64,000 bases of DNA. It comes from Cellulophaga sp. HaHaR_3_176. Its GTDB lineage: Bacteria > Bacteroidota > Bacteroidia > Flavobacteriales > Flavobacteriaceae. The translations under genes were made by a program, and so were the position numbers. The notes beneath the pieces were generated by a model, which saw nothing but the letters and a program-made list of their open reading frames with translations, had not been told where the DNA came from and did no database searches. The stretch covers positions 1,170,001 through 1,234,000 of the forward strand of contig NZ_CP058990.1 in the NCBI RefSeq assembly GCF_019021925.1. The letters run 5' to 3'. Of the stretch, positions 28,281 through 37,672 are shown piece after piece (within the stretch, counting starts at the first letter, position 1; each line of letters starts with the position of its first letter).

Positions 28281-28839
28281 TAGCATAAACTTAATATTGC
28301 CCAAATTAGATATAACCATACACATTCTTCCCTATAAAATTGATTTTATAAATTAGCTCTTTTTTATTTTTTAAGTCAAATAATTACATGGATTGAAGTA
28401 AAAAATAAAAGGATTGCTAAGTATCTTTGCTTGTTGCGTTTTGTTACGCTTTTAAAAGGGTACATGACAAGATTTAGGTTGCTGTTTTTTAGTTGTTTAA
28501 GCGTAGCTTTTATAAGCGAATTCTAAAAATTTTTAGATGGTTATTGATTTTAATAAAGTGAATTTCGAGGCAAAATTATAAAAGTGTTTTTGTTTTTTTT
28601 TAGAAAAATATTCGATTTTATTTTTAGATTTGAATAGGTCATTCATGAATGAAACGTTTATAGGTACCTATGGGTTTTTGGTTCCTTTTAAAATTATTCT
28701 ATTGGCCCTTTTTCCATATTGAAGAAGTGTCCTAAAGTGACTTATTTATAGAAAGCATGTTTAAATTAATGAGAACACCATACAACACATTATAAATATA
28801 ATTTTTAAAATACCCTAACAGTTTTGTAGACCTTTACGT
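28281..28839. other. Long intergenic region with an isolated -7 element
   Basis: 559 bases without a convincing gene. TATCTTTG at 28422-28429 fits the Bacteroidota -7 consensus but lies over 400 bases before the next start codon. Either the kinase mRNA has a long leader or a small RNA starts here. No terminator or riboswitch-like fold was recognised. Confidence 0.4.
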
Positions 28840-31335
28840 ATGAATGACAAAATACACCACGAAAAAATAGCTTTCTTAGATGAAGGAGGTCAAATGGGAA
28901 AAATCATGCGTGATTATCCTTGGAGTAATACTGTTTTAGGGGCTGCTCATACCTGGCCTCAAAGTTTAAAAAGCACTTTGTCATTGCTCTTAAATTCGCA
29001 ATTTCCCATGCTATTATATTGGGGACCAAACTTTTATTGTTTTTATAATGATGCCTTTAAAATTAGTTTGGGTAGTAAAGGAAAACATCCTCGAATCATG
29101 GGTATGAATGGACAGGAGGCTTGGAGTGAAATGTGGAATACTTTGGGACCTTTATTAGAAGGTGTTCTAGCTGATGGGAAGCCAACTTGGCGTGAAAATA
29201 TGTTTTTACCTATCGATAGAAACGGAACATTAGAAGATGCTTATTGGACCTTTGGGTATAGTGCTATTAAAAATGAAGCTAATATAATCTCAGGAGTGCT
29301 AACCATATGTACGGAAACTACTGATAATGTTCAAGCTCTTAAGAAGTTAGAAAAAAGCGAAGATGATCTTAAATTTGCTATCGATGCTACAGATTTAGGG
29401 ACATGGGATTATAATCCTCTAACCGATAAATTGAAAACTAATGAACGTATAAAGGCTTGGTTTGGCTTAGATACTAAAGAAGAAATTGAGCTTTACCAAG
29501 CTACAAATGCTACCCTAGAAGAAGACCGTCAAAGAGTTAATGATACTATTCTCGAAGTTTTTGACTTTAATTCAGGAGGTAAATATGATATAAGTTATTC
29601 TATTAGGAACAAACAAAATGGACAAGAAAGGTATGTTAGAGCGCTAGGGAGAGCATGGTTTAATGAAGACAAAGTGGCGTACCGCTTTAATGGTACTTTA
29701 CAAGATATTACAGATCAACAAAAAAGGTTAGAGCAATTAAGAATTAATGAAAGTCGTTTTAGGCGTCTCGTAAAAGAAATTCCTGTAGGGATCTGTATTT
29801 TAAGTGTAGATAATTACATCATAAACGTTGTGAATGACATGGCTTTACTAATTTGGCAAAAAAGCTTAGCCGAATCCCATAACAAGCCTTTGTTTAGTGT
29901 GTTAACTGAGATTAAGGAAGGTATAATTCCGATTTTTGAAGAACTTATAGCAACAAAAAAACCTCAGTATGGTAACGAATATCCGTTTATTCTGGAGCGT
30001 AATGGCGCGAAAGAAACTGGATATTTCAATTTTATTTTTGAACCTATACTAAATAAAGGAGAAGTTACGGAAATTATGTTGGTAGCTTTTGAAGTTACCG
30101 TTGCGGTTAAGGCTAGATTTGAGTTAGAAGAATCTGAACGTCAATTTAAAAACTTTGTCATGCAATCTCCTATTCCCATGGGAATTTTAAGAGGTAAGGA
30201 AATGAATATTGAAATGGCGAATGAAAGTTTATTAAACGTCATTTGGAGAAAAAAACGACATGAAGTTGAAGGGATAAGCATGTTAGAGGTATTCCCTAAC
30301 CTTATCACTTCTAAATATCCTGAAATAATTCTTGGCGTTATGAAGACGGGACTTCCGGCATCAGAAAAAGAATCTTTTGTCTTTTTTAAAGATGAGAAAG
30401 GTTCTTGGGAGTTTTATGTAGATTATGATTACATTCCTCTTAGAGATTTAGATGGTGTTGTGACCGGAATTATGTTCACCTGTACTGATGTTACGGATCG
30501 TGTAGAAGCACGTAAAAAGTCGGATCTTTTTTCTAAAAACCTGGAGAAACAAGTTATTCTAAGAACAAACCAATTGAAAAAAGCCAATGATAAACTGCAA
30601 CTTACTATTCGAAGTTTAGAAAATAGAAATAAAGAATTAGAAGCTTTTGCCTACGTTTCCAGTCACGATTTACAAGAACCATTACGAAAAATCCAAATGT
30701 TTGCAGATAGGGTAGCGAGTAGGGAATTGGATAATTTATCAGATAGAGGCATACAAGATTTTAACAAGATAATTAGTTCGGCAGAGCGGATGCGGACCTT
30801 AATTGAAGATTTATTAGCCTTTTCGCGTACCTCTAATAATGAAGCTAAATTTGAAAAAGTAAATTTAAAGTTGGTATTAATGGAAGTGATTGATACTCTT
30901 TCTGATAAAATTAAAGCAACAAAAACAAGATTAGAGTATGATGCTTTAGCAACGGCTTACGTGATTCCTTTTCAAATTCGACAAATTTTTCAAAACCTAT
31001 TAGAGAATGCTATGAAATTTGCCAAGGATGATACTACACCAATTATTAAAATTAAAACTTTAGTGGTTTCAGGAGAGCACCTTGAACATCTTAATCTTTT
31101 ACCAGAAAGCACCTACTCTGAAATTACATTTACAGATAATGGAATAGGATTTGCTCCACAATATGGCGAACAAATTTTTGAACTTTTTCAACGCTTGCAC
31201 GGAAAATTAGAATATAAAGGCACTGGTATTGGTTTGGCTATAGTAAAAAAGATTGCAGAAAATCATCATGGTGCTATAATTGCCATAGGAAAAGAGGGGG
31301 TAGGTGCCGAATTTAAGCTTTATCTACCCTTATGA
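28840..31335 (+). CDS. Multi-PAS sensor histidine kinase
   Basis: 831 residues, soluble. A PAS/GAF-like N-terminal domain opens LDEGGQMGKIMRDYPWSNTV and continues PQSLKSTLSLLLNSQFPMLL. Three further PAS-type modules follow at roughly 160-290, 305-430 and 440-565 (ending in PAC-like GTLQDITDQQ and MFTCTDVTDRVEA). A coiled coil (LRTNQLKKANDKLQ) leads to the HisKA-type site His609 in SSHDLQEPLRKIQMF. The ATPase motifs are QNLLENAMKFAKDD, FTDNGIGFAPQ and KGTGIGLAIVKKI. Such kinases commonly sense light, redox or energy cues; no ligand-binding residue can be named. There is no adjacent regulator gene. Confidence 0.93.
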   Translation: MNDKIHHEKIAFLDEGGQMGKIMRDYPWSNTVLGAAHTWPQSLKSTLSLLLNSQFPMLLYWGPNFYCFYNDAFKISLGSKGKHPRIMGMNGQEAWSEMWNTLGPLLEGVLADGKPTWRENMFLPIDRNGTLEDAYWTFGYSAIKNEANIISGVLTICTETTDNVQALKKLEKSEDDLKFAIDATDLGTWDYNPLTDKLKTNERIKAWFGLDTKEEIELYQATNATLEEDRQRVNDTILEVFDFNSGGKYDISYSIRNKQNGQERYVRALGRAWFNEDKVAYRFNGTLQDITDQQKRLEQLRINESRFRRLVKEIPVGICILSVDNYIINVVNDMALLIWQKSLAESHNKPLFSVLTEIKEGIIPIFEELIATKKPQYGNEYPFILERNGAKETGYFNFIFEPILNKGEVTEIMLVAFEVTVAVKARFELEESERQFKNFVMQSPIPMGILRGKEMNIEMANESLLNVIWRKKRHEVEGISMLEVFPNLITSKYPEIILGVMKTGLPASEKESFVFFKDEKGSWEFYVDYDYIPLRDLDGVVTGIMFTCTDVTDRVEARKKSDLFSKNLEKQVILRTNQLKKANDKLQLTIRSLENRNKELEAFAYVSSHDLQEPLRKIQMFADRVASRELDNLSDRGIQDFNKIISSAERMRTLIEDLLAFSRTSNNEAKFEKVNLKLVLMEVIDTLSDKIKATKTRLEYDALATAYVIPFQIRQIFQNLLENAMKFAKDDTTPIIKIKTLVVSGEHLEHLNLLPESTYSEITFTDNGIGFAPQYGEQIFELFQRLHGKLEYKGTGIGLAIVKKIAENHHGAIIAIGKEGVGAEFKLYLPL

Positions 31336-31480
31336 TTCCAAAGTAGTCGGCAATGAGGACAGCATCAAAAATGGTCGTTTCGCTATTTGAAATTTAAGTT
31401 TAAAAGGAAGATAATTGTAAATCTTTGAGTGTAATGTTTTAAGTTTCAATCTATTTAGATTATTCTAATGAGAATAGGTT

Positions 31481-32050
31481 TTACTTTTCAACGTCTTCCA
31501 TTAGCCAAGGGTCTATCTCATCATCGTTGTTTTTATGAAGTACCACGATATCTCCGGTAGTTTCAAAAATTACAGCTTTAATTTCGGAAAGTTTAACCAC
31601 ATTTGCTTCTCGTAATTTTGATCGTAAGTCTCCCTCAGTAACACGTACTTTCTTAAGATTATCTTTAAGAATTGTGCTGCCTTCCATAATTAATGTAGGC
31701 TGATTGTCTATTGCTTTTCTAAAGGGTGCATACCTACGCAAATATGCAGCAGCCAATTGAAGCCCATAAACCATTATCAAACCTAGTGCGCCCTCCGTTA
31801 AGCTCACCGAATTGGTTAATACAGTTGTGGCTAACATAGAACCTACAGATACCGTCATCGCAAAATCAAAACTAGACATTTTAGAAAAACTTCTTTTTCC
31901 GAATAATCTAGTGTATACAATGATAGCCAAGTAAATACCTATAGCAGAACAAACAATGAGCAATAACGATTGCATATCAATTTTTAATAGCTTATCGAGT
32001 AAAGGTGCATTAGAAATTTTTAAAGAAGTATAATGAAGCATAGTGTGCAT
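31481..32050 (-). CDS. DUF421 family membrane protein (YetF/YcaP-like)
   Basis: 189 residues. Three membrane segments lie in the N-terminal half (LLLIVCSAIGIYLAIIVYTR, then FDFAMTVSVGSMLATTVL, then ALGLIMVYGLQLAAAYL). A cytosolic alpha/beta domain follows with PTLIMEGSTILKDNLKK, VTEGDLRSKLREANV and VKAVIFETTGDI-like sequence. This matches DUF421 in order and size. The role of the family is poorly known; some members respond to stress. The gene stands alone between + strand genes. Confidence 0.9.
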   Translation of the reverse strand: MHTMLHYTSLKISNAPLLDKLLKIDMQSLLLIVCSAIGIYLAIIVYTRLFGKRSFSKMSSFDFAMTVSVGSMLATTVLTNSVSLTEGALGLIMVYGLQLAAAYLRRYAPFRKAIDNQPTLIMEGSTILKDNLKKVRVTEGDLRSKLREANVVKLSEIKAVIFETTGDIVVLHKNNDDEIDPWLMEDVEK

Positions 32051-32374
32051 TTGTTATTAATAGTTAAACTTAATTTTTTCTTAAAGATTTAGCTATAAAA
32101 TTATTATATACAGCTTATTCTCATTAACTGTAATTCACAAATTGAGTGTTTTATTACTATTGCAGACAATGGCTTATAATTCTTAAACACTGAACATTGC
32201 GCTAGTTCTAACTACAAGGCGATATTTTTGAAGTAACAGGGTTCATTATTTAATTGAATGGGTTCATCATTCTTTTTAATTTCAACTAAATTTATTTTTA
32301 ATCTAAGGCAATGAGTTGCTTAACAAAAGCAGAATGTCTAGGGTGTTTATTATGAACAATCAAAAAGATGAAAC
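32051..32374. other. Divergent intergenic region, no gene seen
   Basis: 324 AT-rich bases between DUF421 and the next + strand gene. They must hold promoters for both directions, but no convincing element was identified. Confidence 0.4.
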
Positions 32375-32773
32375 ATGAATCAAGATGTAAACAACACTTT
32401 GAATGAGATTACAGAAATCCATTTATCATTAAAAGAAGTATATCAAAAACTTTCAGAAGATAGTAGCGGAGAACAACAGCAAAATTACAACAGTAAAGAG
32501 GAACATTTTGAGTCCTTATCAAAAGAAATGATTAAACTTATTTACAATTTAGGAGGTAAATATATTGAATGTAAAAACCCTACAGAGCAGGAGTTACAAG
32601 ATTTAATTGCAATGATATCAAATAAAAATGATACGATAGCTTTTGAAAAAGTAGAAGAGAAGGTTGCTGAATTTAAAAAAATAGCTAGAGAAAAATATGA
32701 GACCGTGCTTCAAGAACATGAATTCTCACAGGATGAAGAGGAGTTGCTTAAAACTCATATAAATAAATTATAA
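32375..32773 (+). CDS. Hypothetical helical protein
   Basis: 132 residues, very Glu/Lys-rich, predicted almost wholly alpha-helical, with no signal peptide or membrane segment. Runs such as LNEITEIHLSLKEVYQKL and VEEKVAEFKKIAREKYETVL suggest long amphipathic helices. It may be a small four-helix-bundle stress protein like the DUF2383 protein at 51065-51514, but I see no firm motif. It starts 324 bases after DUF421 and lies 20 bases before the SemiSWEET gene. Confidence 0.7.
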   Translation: MNQDVNNTLNEITEIHLSLKEVYQKLSEDSSGEQQQNYNSKEEHFESLSKEMIKLIYNLGGKYIECKNPTEQELQDLIAMISNKNDTIAFEKVEEKVAEFKKIAREKYETVLQEHEFSQDEEELLKTHINKL

Positions 32774-32793
32774 AATTTATTTACAATTACGAT

Positions 32794-33060
32794 ATGGAAC
32801 TTGAGGGAGTTATAGGCACATTGGCAGGAATATGTACTACTAGTGCCGCTCTGCCTCAAATTGTAAAGGCATGGAGAACAAAACAAGTAAACGATGTTTC
32901 TCCTTATATGTTTTTTGTTCTTATCATGGGAGTTTTACTGTGGACACTTTATGGAATTTTTCTTAAAGATTTAGCTATAATAATCACTAACGGTATATCA
33001 ACATGTTTAAATGGAATTATGCTGGTTCTAATTTTTAAGTATAGGAGTACATCAACTTAA
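32794..33060 (+). CDS. SemiSWEET sugar transporter
   Basis: 88 residues with three membrane helices and the PQ-loop signature: GTLAGICTTSAALPQIVKAW in helix 1, TKQVNDVSPYMFFVLIMGVL in helix 2, and an Asn in TNGISTCLNGIML in helix 3. SemiSWEETs form dimers that transport sugars along their gradient. It is preceded by a small helical protein gene and followed by a terminator. The substrate cannot be told from sequence. Confidence 0.93.
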   Translation: MELEGVIGTLAGICTTSAALPQIVKAWRTKQVNDVSPYMFFVLIMGVLLWTLYGIFLKDLAIIITNGISTCLNGIMLVLIFKYRSTST

Positions 33061-33079
33061 AATAATGTCAGATTAAAAA

Positions 33080-33117
33080 AGGGTAGTTGTTTATAAACGA
33101 ACTACTCTTTTTTTTTG
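33080..33117 (+). terminator. Rho-independent terminator after SemiSWEET
   Basis: GTAGTT pairs with AACTAC; inside it GTTT pairs with AAAC. A run of nine T follows. It ends the + strand unit 32375-33060. Confidence 0.8.
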
Positions 33118-33147
33118 TGTTATATGTCTATTAATTAAGGTGTTTAT

Positions 33148-34890
33148 TTATTTTCCTGTGAATGAATTGATAACATCTTCTACAACAATTCGGCTTGTTA
33201 ATTCACAAGATTGCAATCCAAAAGAATACGGTCTTAAACCTGACATGTGTGTAAATGATAAATCATATGCATTAGGGACTAATTTTCCTGCAACATCAAT
33301 AAGTTGAAAATTGGCAGAAACATCAATACCTTTTAATTTTAAATACCATTTTTTTTTATTTTTAATAAGGTTAAATTGACTCTCATTTTCAATTAGATTA
33401 TACATTTTTTTAATATTTTCAACCTTACTTCTGGCAGCTCTTATTTTACCAGACTGTACTAAAGATTGAAAAGGAAAATTCTTTAATGAGATTGATTTTT
33501 GGCCAGAGCATACAATAAATTTTTTATAAGCTATTTTTTCGTTTTCAACCTCAATACATGTTTCTTTTGCGTCGTCAGAGTTTAGTGTCAAAATTTTAAC
33601 AGCCCCTTTTTTCAGGCTTAATTTTCCTTTTTCATGTAATGCAAGCATGATCTTAGCAGACTCTAAAGGCATAGCTGCAATAACGTTTAATAAAAAGGGC
33701 ATTACTTCTTTATTAAAAATATAATGATCTTCAGCAGACAGAAGTTCGGCATGAAAATTTAAAGTGTACATTAAATCATCAATCACTTCTTTCCAATAAA
33801 TTGGTTGTTCTTTAGTTATGGCTTTTTGAGCTTCTTTGAGCTCGTCCTGCATTCCTTTAAAAGGATCTGGATATTCATGTTTTTCGGTCATAACAGCCAC
33901 AAAATCTAGAAATCCAAAATTATCGTTTTGTAATTGGTTTACAACATCAATCAAATCATCATTATATAAAGCTTTGCGTAAGGCAGGCTTACACACCAAA
34001 TTAAAATAAGTATCTAAACCTAGAAATCCATTTTCATCTAATAAATCTTGTAATACATTTTTAGTAACGTGCCTATAAACTTCACGCATAGGCTCCTTTT
34101 GTTCGTATTGTAAATGTGGCAACCAACCATTAAAATCATGCATTACAATAGTAAAGCTTTCAGTATGTGCATCAGGAATGTATTCAATTTTACCCCCTTG
34201 TTTTTTAAAATCCCCATGCCTTCTAGATAGTGAAGAGACCACATCAAAAGCACTTAACGAAGCGCCTAAAATACCTACTGTGTAATTATCGTAAGTTCCT
34301 TTTTCAGGGAGCACTTTTGTGATTGGCCAAGGTGATGCAAAATACCCTATTTGTGTATTATCTTCATAAATCCATTCATGACCTGAAGCAATAATTACGT
34401 TATTACATGTAATACTGTCCTTATCCTTTATAACTAGCTCAAATTCCTGTATCGTTTCTGAAGCTATGATATCAATAACTTCTGCGTTGCATAATTCTAC
34501 AACTTTAATATTGGCATTTTCTAAAAGGCTTTTGTAGTATTCATATTCATTTTTAAAATACTGCCCTAAGACAAGTCTAGGATAGACGATGGTTTCAGAG
34601 ATTTTGTCCGTATCTATTTCTAATCCTTTTAGCGCTTCTTCAGGTTGCTCTTTCAACCAAGAGGCCAAAGACTGGCTCAAAAGAGGAATCTCTTCAGAGG
34701 AGATATTAGACATATTACACAACTCTGTATATTTCTCGGAATATGGCATACCTATGCCTGCGTGAGCTTGTTTCTCGGTGATATATATAGTAGTTATTAC
34801 CGTAGAAATTAAAGATCGATTATCTGCTATATTTTTTAAAACGTAGAGCGCTGTTGGGCCACTACCTATAATCCCTATGCTTCGTTTCAT
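33148..34890 (-). CDS. FAD/NAD(P)-binding protein (NAD_binding_9 type)
   Basis: 580 residues beginning MKRSIGIIGSGPTALYVL, a dinucleotide-binding GxGxxA-type motif. AGIGMPYSEKYTELCNMSNI is typical of this family. The internal VGILGASLSAFDVVSSLSRR forms a second Rossmann motif, and FAVCSGQ-like and NVIIASGHEW segments match FAD enzymes. The family (PF13454-type) covers flavoproteins of unclear function. A second, more distant member lies at 49034-50764. It has its own transcription unit on the minus strand. Confidence 0.82.
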   Translation of the reverse strand: MKRSIGIIGSGPTALYVLKNIADNRSLISTVITTIYITEKQAHAGIGMPYSEKYTELCNMSNISSEEIPLLSQSLASWLKEQPEEALKGLEIDTDKISETIVYPRLVLGQYFKNEYEYYKSLLENANIKVVELCNAEVIDIIASETIQEFELVIKDKDSITCNNVIIASGHEWIYEDNTQIGYFASPWPITKVLPEKGTYDNYTVGILGASLSAFDVVSSLSRRHGDFKKQGGKIEYIPDAHTESFTIVMHDFNGWLPHLQYEQKEPMREVYRHVTKNVLQDLLDENGFLGLDTYFNLVCKPALRKALYNDDLIDVVNQLQNDNFGFLDFVAVMTEKHEYPDPFKGMQDELKEAQKAITKEQPIYWKEVIDDLMYTLNFHAELLSAEDHYIFNKEVMPFLLNVIAAMPLESAKIMLALHEKGKLSLKKGAVKILTLNSDDAKETCIEVENEKIAYKKFIVCSGQKSISLKNFPFQSLVQSGKIRAARSKVENIKKMYNLIENESQFNLIKNKKKWYLKLKGIDVSANFQLIDVAGKLVPNAYDLSFTHMSGLRPYSFGLQSCELTSRIVVEDVINSFTGK

Positions 34891-34967
34891 AGTGTTGTTT
34901 TAAGTTGTAAGAATCGATTATAAAATTAGTTTTTGGTATATTATTATTGACTCAAATAATAAAAGGA

Positions 34968-35011
34968 AAAGCCATAAAACTACCTGGTATACCGGATTGT
35001 TTTAGGGCTTT
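34968..35011 (-). terminator. Terminator of the GH13 gene
   Basis: On the minus strand AAAGCCcTAAAAC pairs with GTTTTAtGGCTTT (one mismatch) around an 18-base loop, followed by TCCTTTT. It lies 20 bases past the GH13 stop. Confidence 0.65.
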
Positions 35012-35030
35012 ATATCCTTATAATTATTTA

Positions 35031-36845
35031 TTATAAGGTATATATTTGGCAACAATACCCAGGAATTGTCAATTTTCCGGTCCAATCTTGTCCATCTGTT
35101 TCTTCCTCAGAATGATTAATACCTTTAATTTCTAAATCAGAAAAATCAGAATCATAACCATTCCAAGAGCTATTAAAACGTAGTTTCCAATCAACATTAC
35201 CTTCCAATCCTATTCCATAGTCTTGGTAATCTACAGTACTAAAATTTAAGAGTACAAGAACAGGTTCTTTATGTTCTCTATCTTTTCTAATGTACGCCAG
35301 TATTTTGGTGTCATTATTAAAATGTACTATTTGAATTTCTTGATCTCTTAGGCCTGCGGTTTTATCTTGTTTTCCTGTTCTTAAGAGAATTAAGTCTCGA
35401 ACTAATTTTTGAATACCTTGATGTTTTTCAAACTTCTCCCAATCTAAACCTTCGGTATCTTGAAAATATTCATCTTCTATAAATTCTTGGCCTTGAAACA
35501 GCATGGGTATTCCTGGAGCAGTTAAAGTTAGTGCTAAACCTAGAATAGCTCGTTTTTTTGCAAAGGTGCTCTCTGCATCACCAGGCTGTATTTCTTCCGG
35601 AACTCTTGCTTTACCATTAGCCACCTCATCATGAGATTCTGTATATACAATTCTAGTAAAAACATCTGTACTGTATTTAAATTCTAAAGCATCTACAATT
35701 TTTTGCAAATCTCTAGAAGTATCATAAGGATCTTCTAGCACTTCTCTTACGGGGTGTACAAAATTCATATCCCATTGGCTACCATAGCCTAGGCCATTAT
35801 GTTCAATGGCATCCGTAACTTTATTCTCTCCTTTTAAGTCTTCTGCAATGGTGAGTATGTGAGGATATTTCTCTTGTAATTCCGCGTTTATATCACGCAT
35901 TAAAATGTTGCCTTCCTCAATTTCGGTATCATAACCTAGTCCGCCGCCCTCATAGCGTATATAGGAGGTAGCGTCCATTCGTAAACCATCACATTTATAT
36001 TTTTCTATCCACATTAGCGCATTGTCTCGAAGGTATTGCCGTACTTCTGGTCTGCCATAATCGGGTCTAGTATCTCCCCATGGTGTAGCGCTTCTATGGT
36101 CATTATAAAAATAGATACCGCCTTTATCATTTTCTCCCCAACCGTCAAATTGCCATAAGTCTACATCGGAAGGTCCTAAATGATTATATACCACATCTAT
36201 AATTACCGCAATTCCTTTCTCATGCGCAGCTTTTACCAATCTAGCAAAAGCATCAGGTCCTCCGTAATCTTGTTCTATAGCAAACGGATGAGCAGGATTG
36301 TAGCCCCATGAAATACCTCCTGCAAATTCGGCAACTGGGAGTAACTCAATACAGTTTATACCTAATTTTTGTAAATAAGGAAGTTTTTCTATCACACTAT
36401 CAAAATTAGCCACTTCATTAGGATCTTTTCTATTGAATGTACCTACATGCAATTCATAAATAACTAATTCATTCCAATGGGCCATCTTAAAATTATCATC
36501 ACCCCAATCAAAATTCAATGTTCTTACAATAGAGTTTCCTATGCTACTAGTAACTTCAAAAGCGTACGGATCATTACGTTCATATTCTTTACAATTAGTA
36601 TGGATAATGTATTTATACTCGTCACCTTCTTTGACCGAATCAAAGGCCGCTGCCCAATACCCATTTTCTTCTAAAGCGAGCGGCATGCTAGTACGCTTCC
36701 AATCATTAAAAGAACCCATTACAAAAACTTTTTCAGCATTTGGAGCCCAGACTCTAAATGTTGTTTCACCATCTTTTAAAACAGCTCCCATTCCTTGAGA
36801 TTTGTTGATGGTCATATCCATCTCTTTATATTTTATTTCAGCCAT
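35031..36845 (-). CDS. GH13 alpha-amylase family protein with CBM48 (branching-enzyme-like)
   Basis: 604 residues. An N-terminal CBM48-type domain (TTFRVWAPNAEKVFVMGSFN, ENGYWAAAF) precedes the catalytic barrel: ELHVGTFN, VIIDVVYNHLGPSD, nucleophile Asp in GLRMDATSYI, acid Glu in TIAEDLKG and Asp in TESHDEV. A C-terminal beta domain ends the protein, and there is no signal peptide, so it is cytosolic. The layout is that of glycogen-branching enzymes or maltooligosyltrehalose trehalohydrolase; no trehalose synthase gene is alongside. It forms a single-gene unit. Confidence 0.9.
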   Translation of the reverse strand: MAEIKYKEMDMTINKSQGMGAVLKDGETTFRVWAPNAEKVFVMGSFNDWKRTSMPLALEENGYWAAAFDSVKEGDEYKYIIHTNCKEYERNDPYAFEVTSSIGNSIVRTLNFDWGDDNFKMAHWNELVIYELHVGTFNRKDPNEVANFDSVIEKLPYLQKLGINCIELLPVAEFAGGISWGYNPAHPFAIEQDYGGPDAFARLVKAAHEKGIAVIIDVVYNHLGPSDVDLWQFDGWGENDKGGIYFYNDHRSATPWGDTRPDYGRPEVRQYLRDNALMWIEKYKCDGLRMDATSYIRYEGGGLGYDTEIEEGNILMRDINAELQEKYPHILTIAEDLKGENKVTDAIEHNGLGYGSQWDMNFVHPVREVLEDPYDTSRDLQKIVDALEFKYSTDVFTRIVYTESHDEVANGKARVPEEIQPGDAESTFAKKRAILGLALTLTAPGIPMLFQGQEFIEDEYFQDTEGLDWEKFEKHQGIQKLVRDLILLRTGKQDKTAGLRDQEIQIVHFNNDTKILAYIRKDREHKEPVLVLLNFSTVDYQDYGIGLEGNVDWKLRFNSSWNGYDSDFSDLEIKGINHSEEETDGQDWTGKLTIPGYCCQIYTL

Positions 36846-37052
36846 TTTTTTATTTTTAAGTACTTGTTTTCTAACTTCTAAAGTAGTCTTAGTACCTTAG
36901 TATCAGTATCTCTAATAGATTTTTTGTTAACCCTAATTGCTTTTTTTAAAGAAACCTTAATTGTATTGCGATTGTGTTAAATCTTAAATGGAATAGAGTA
37001 CGGTAGCATTAAAAAGGAGTGTAATTTTCAGTCCTTAAATACAAAAGAACTA

Positions 37053-37598
37053 ATGGGTATCAGTAAGTATACGAAAAGAGCAATTATAGGCGGGGTAATT
37101 TCTTTAGTGGCCATCATGACAGGAACTTTTTTATTAGGAGAGTTGAGTGGTTATGAAGCAAAAGTGTTAATTAAACATTCCTTATCAGGATTAAATATGC
37201 TTTGCAATACCATTGTATTAGCTTCTGCTACTATTTTGGCCCTACTGTTAACGCTCTTGAGTTTGAGTTCAGCATCGAATACAAAACTGAAAAGAGATCA
37301 TTATTTGCACGTGCTACAGATTGCTAAAATAGACACTGCGGTTTTTATTATCGCTTTGATTTCGTTCTTAATCTTTAACCTTCCTATTACAGAATCTGAT
37401 AATGTTCCGGACAATTGGTTTAATGCAATTTATTATGGGAGTTTGATTGTTTCTAGTATCTTAAGTTCAGCATTAATTGTTGTTGTGCTGATGCTCTATA
37501 ATACCGTGGTAAATATTATAAGAATTGTAGGGCTAGGGGAGAAAGATCATCCGTTAACTATAAAAAATGATGCGACGGATAGCGAGGATGATTTATAA
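37053..37598 (+). CDS. Hypothetical four-helix membrane protein
   Basis: 181 residues with four membrane segments (AIIGGVISLVAIMTGTFLL, NTIVLASATILALLLTLLSL, VFIIALISFLIFNL, SLIVSSILSSALIVVVLML) and an acidic cytosolic tail (NDATDSEDDL). It has no named motif. It reads divergently from the GH13 gene and is followed by a strong bidirectional terminator. Confidence 0.75.
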   Translation: MGISKYTKRAIIGGVISLVAIMTGTFLLGELSGYEAKVLIKHSLSGLNMLCNTIVLASATILALLLTLLSLSSASNTKLKRDHYLHVLQIAKIDTAVFIIALISFLIFNLPITESDNVPDNWFNAIYYGSLIVSSILSSALIVVVLMLYNTVVNIIRIVGLGEKDHPLTIKNDATDSEDDL

Positions 37599-37603
37599 AA
37601 AAA

Positions 37604-37642
37604 AAGAGAAAATTTCAAATTTGAGTATTGAAATTTTCTCTT
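37604..37642. terminator. Bidirectional terminator
   Basis: A perfect 15-bp stem, AAGAGAAAATTTCAA/TTGAAATTTTCTCTT, has a 9-base loop. It is flanked by an A-run to its left and a T-run to its right, so it can end transcription from both the membrane-protein gene and the converging GSP39-like gene. Confidence 0.9.
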
Positions 37643-37672
37643 TTTTCTTAAGTCGTTTTTTTAAAGTAGCAA

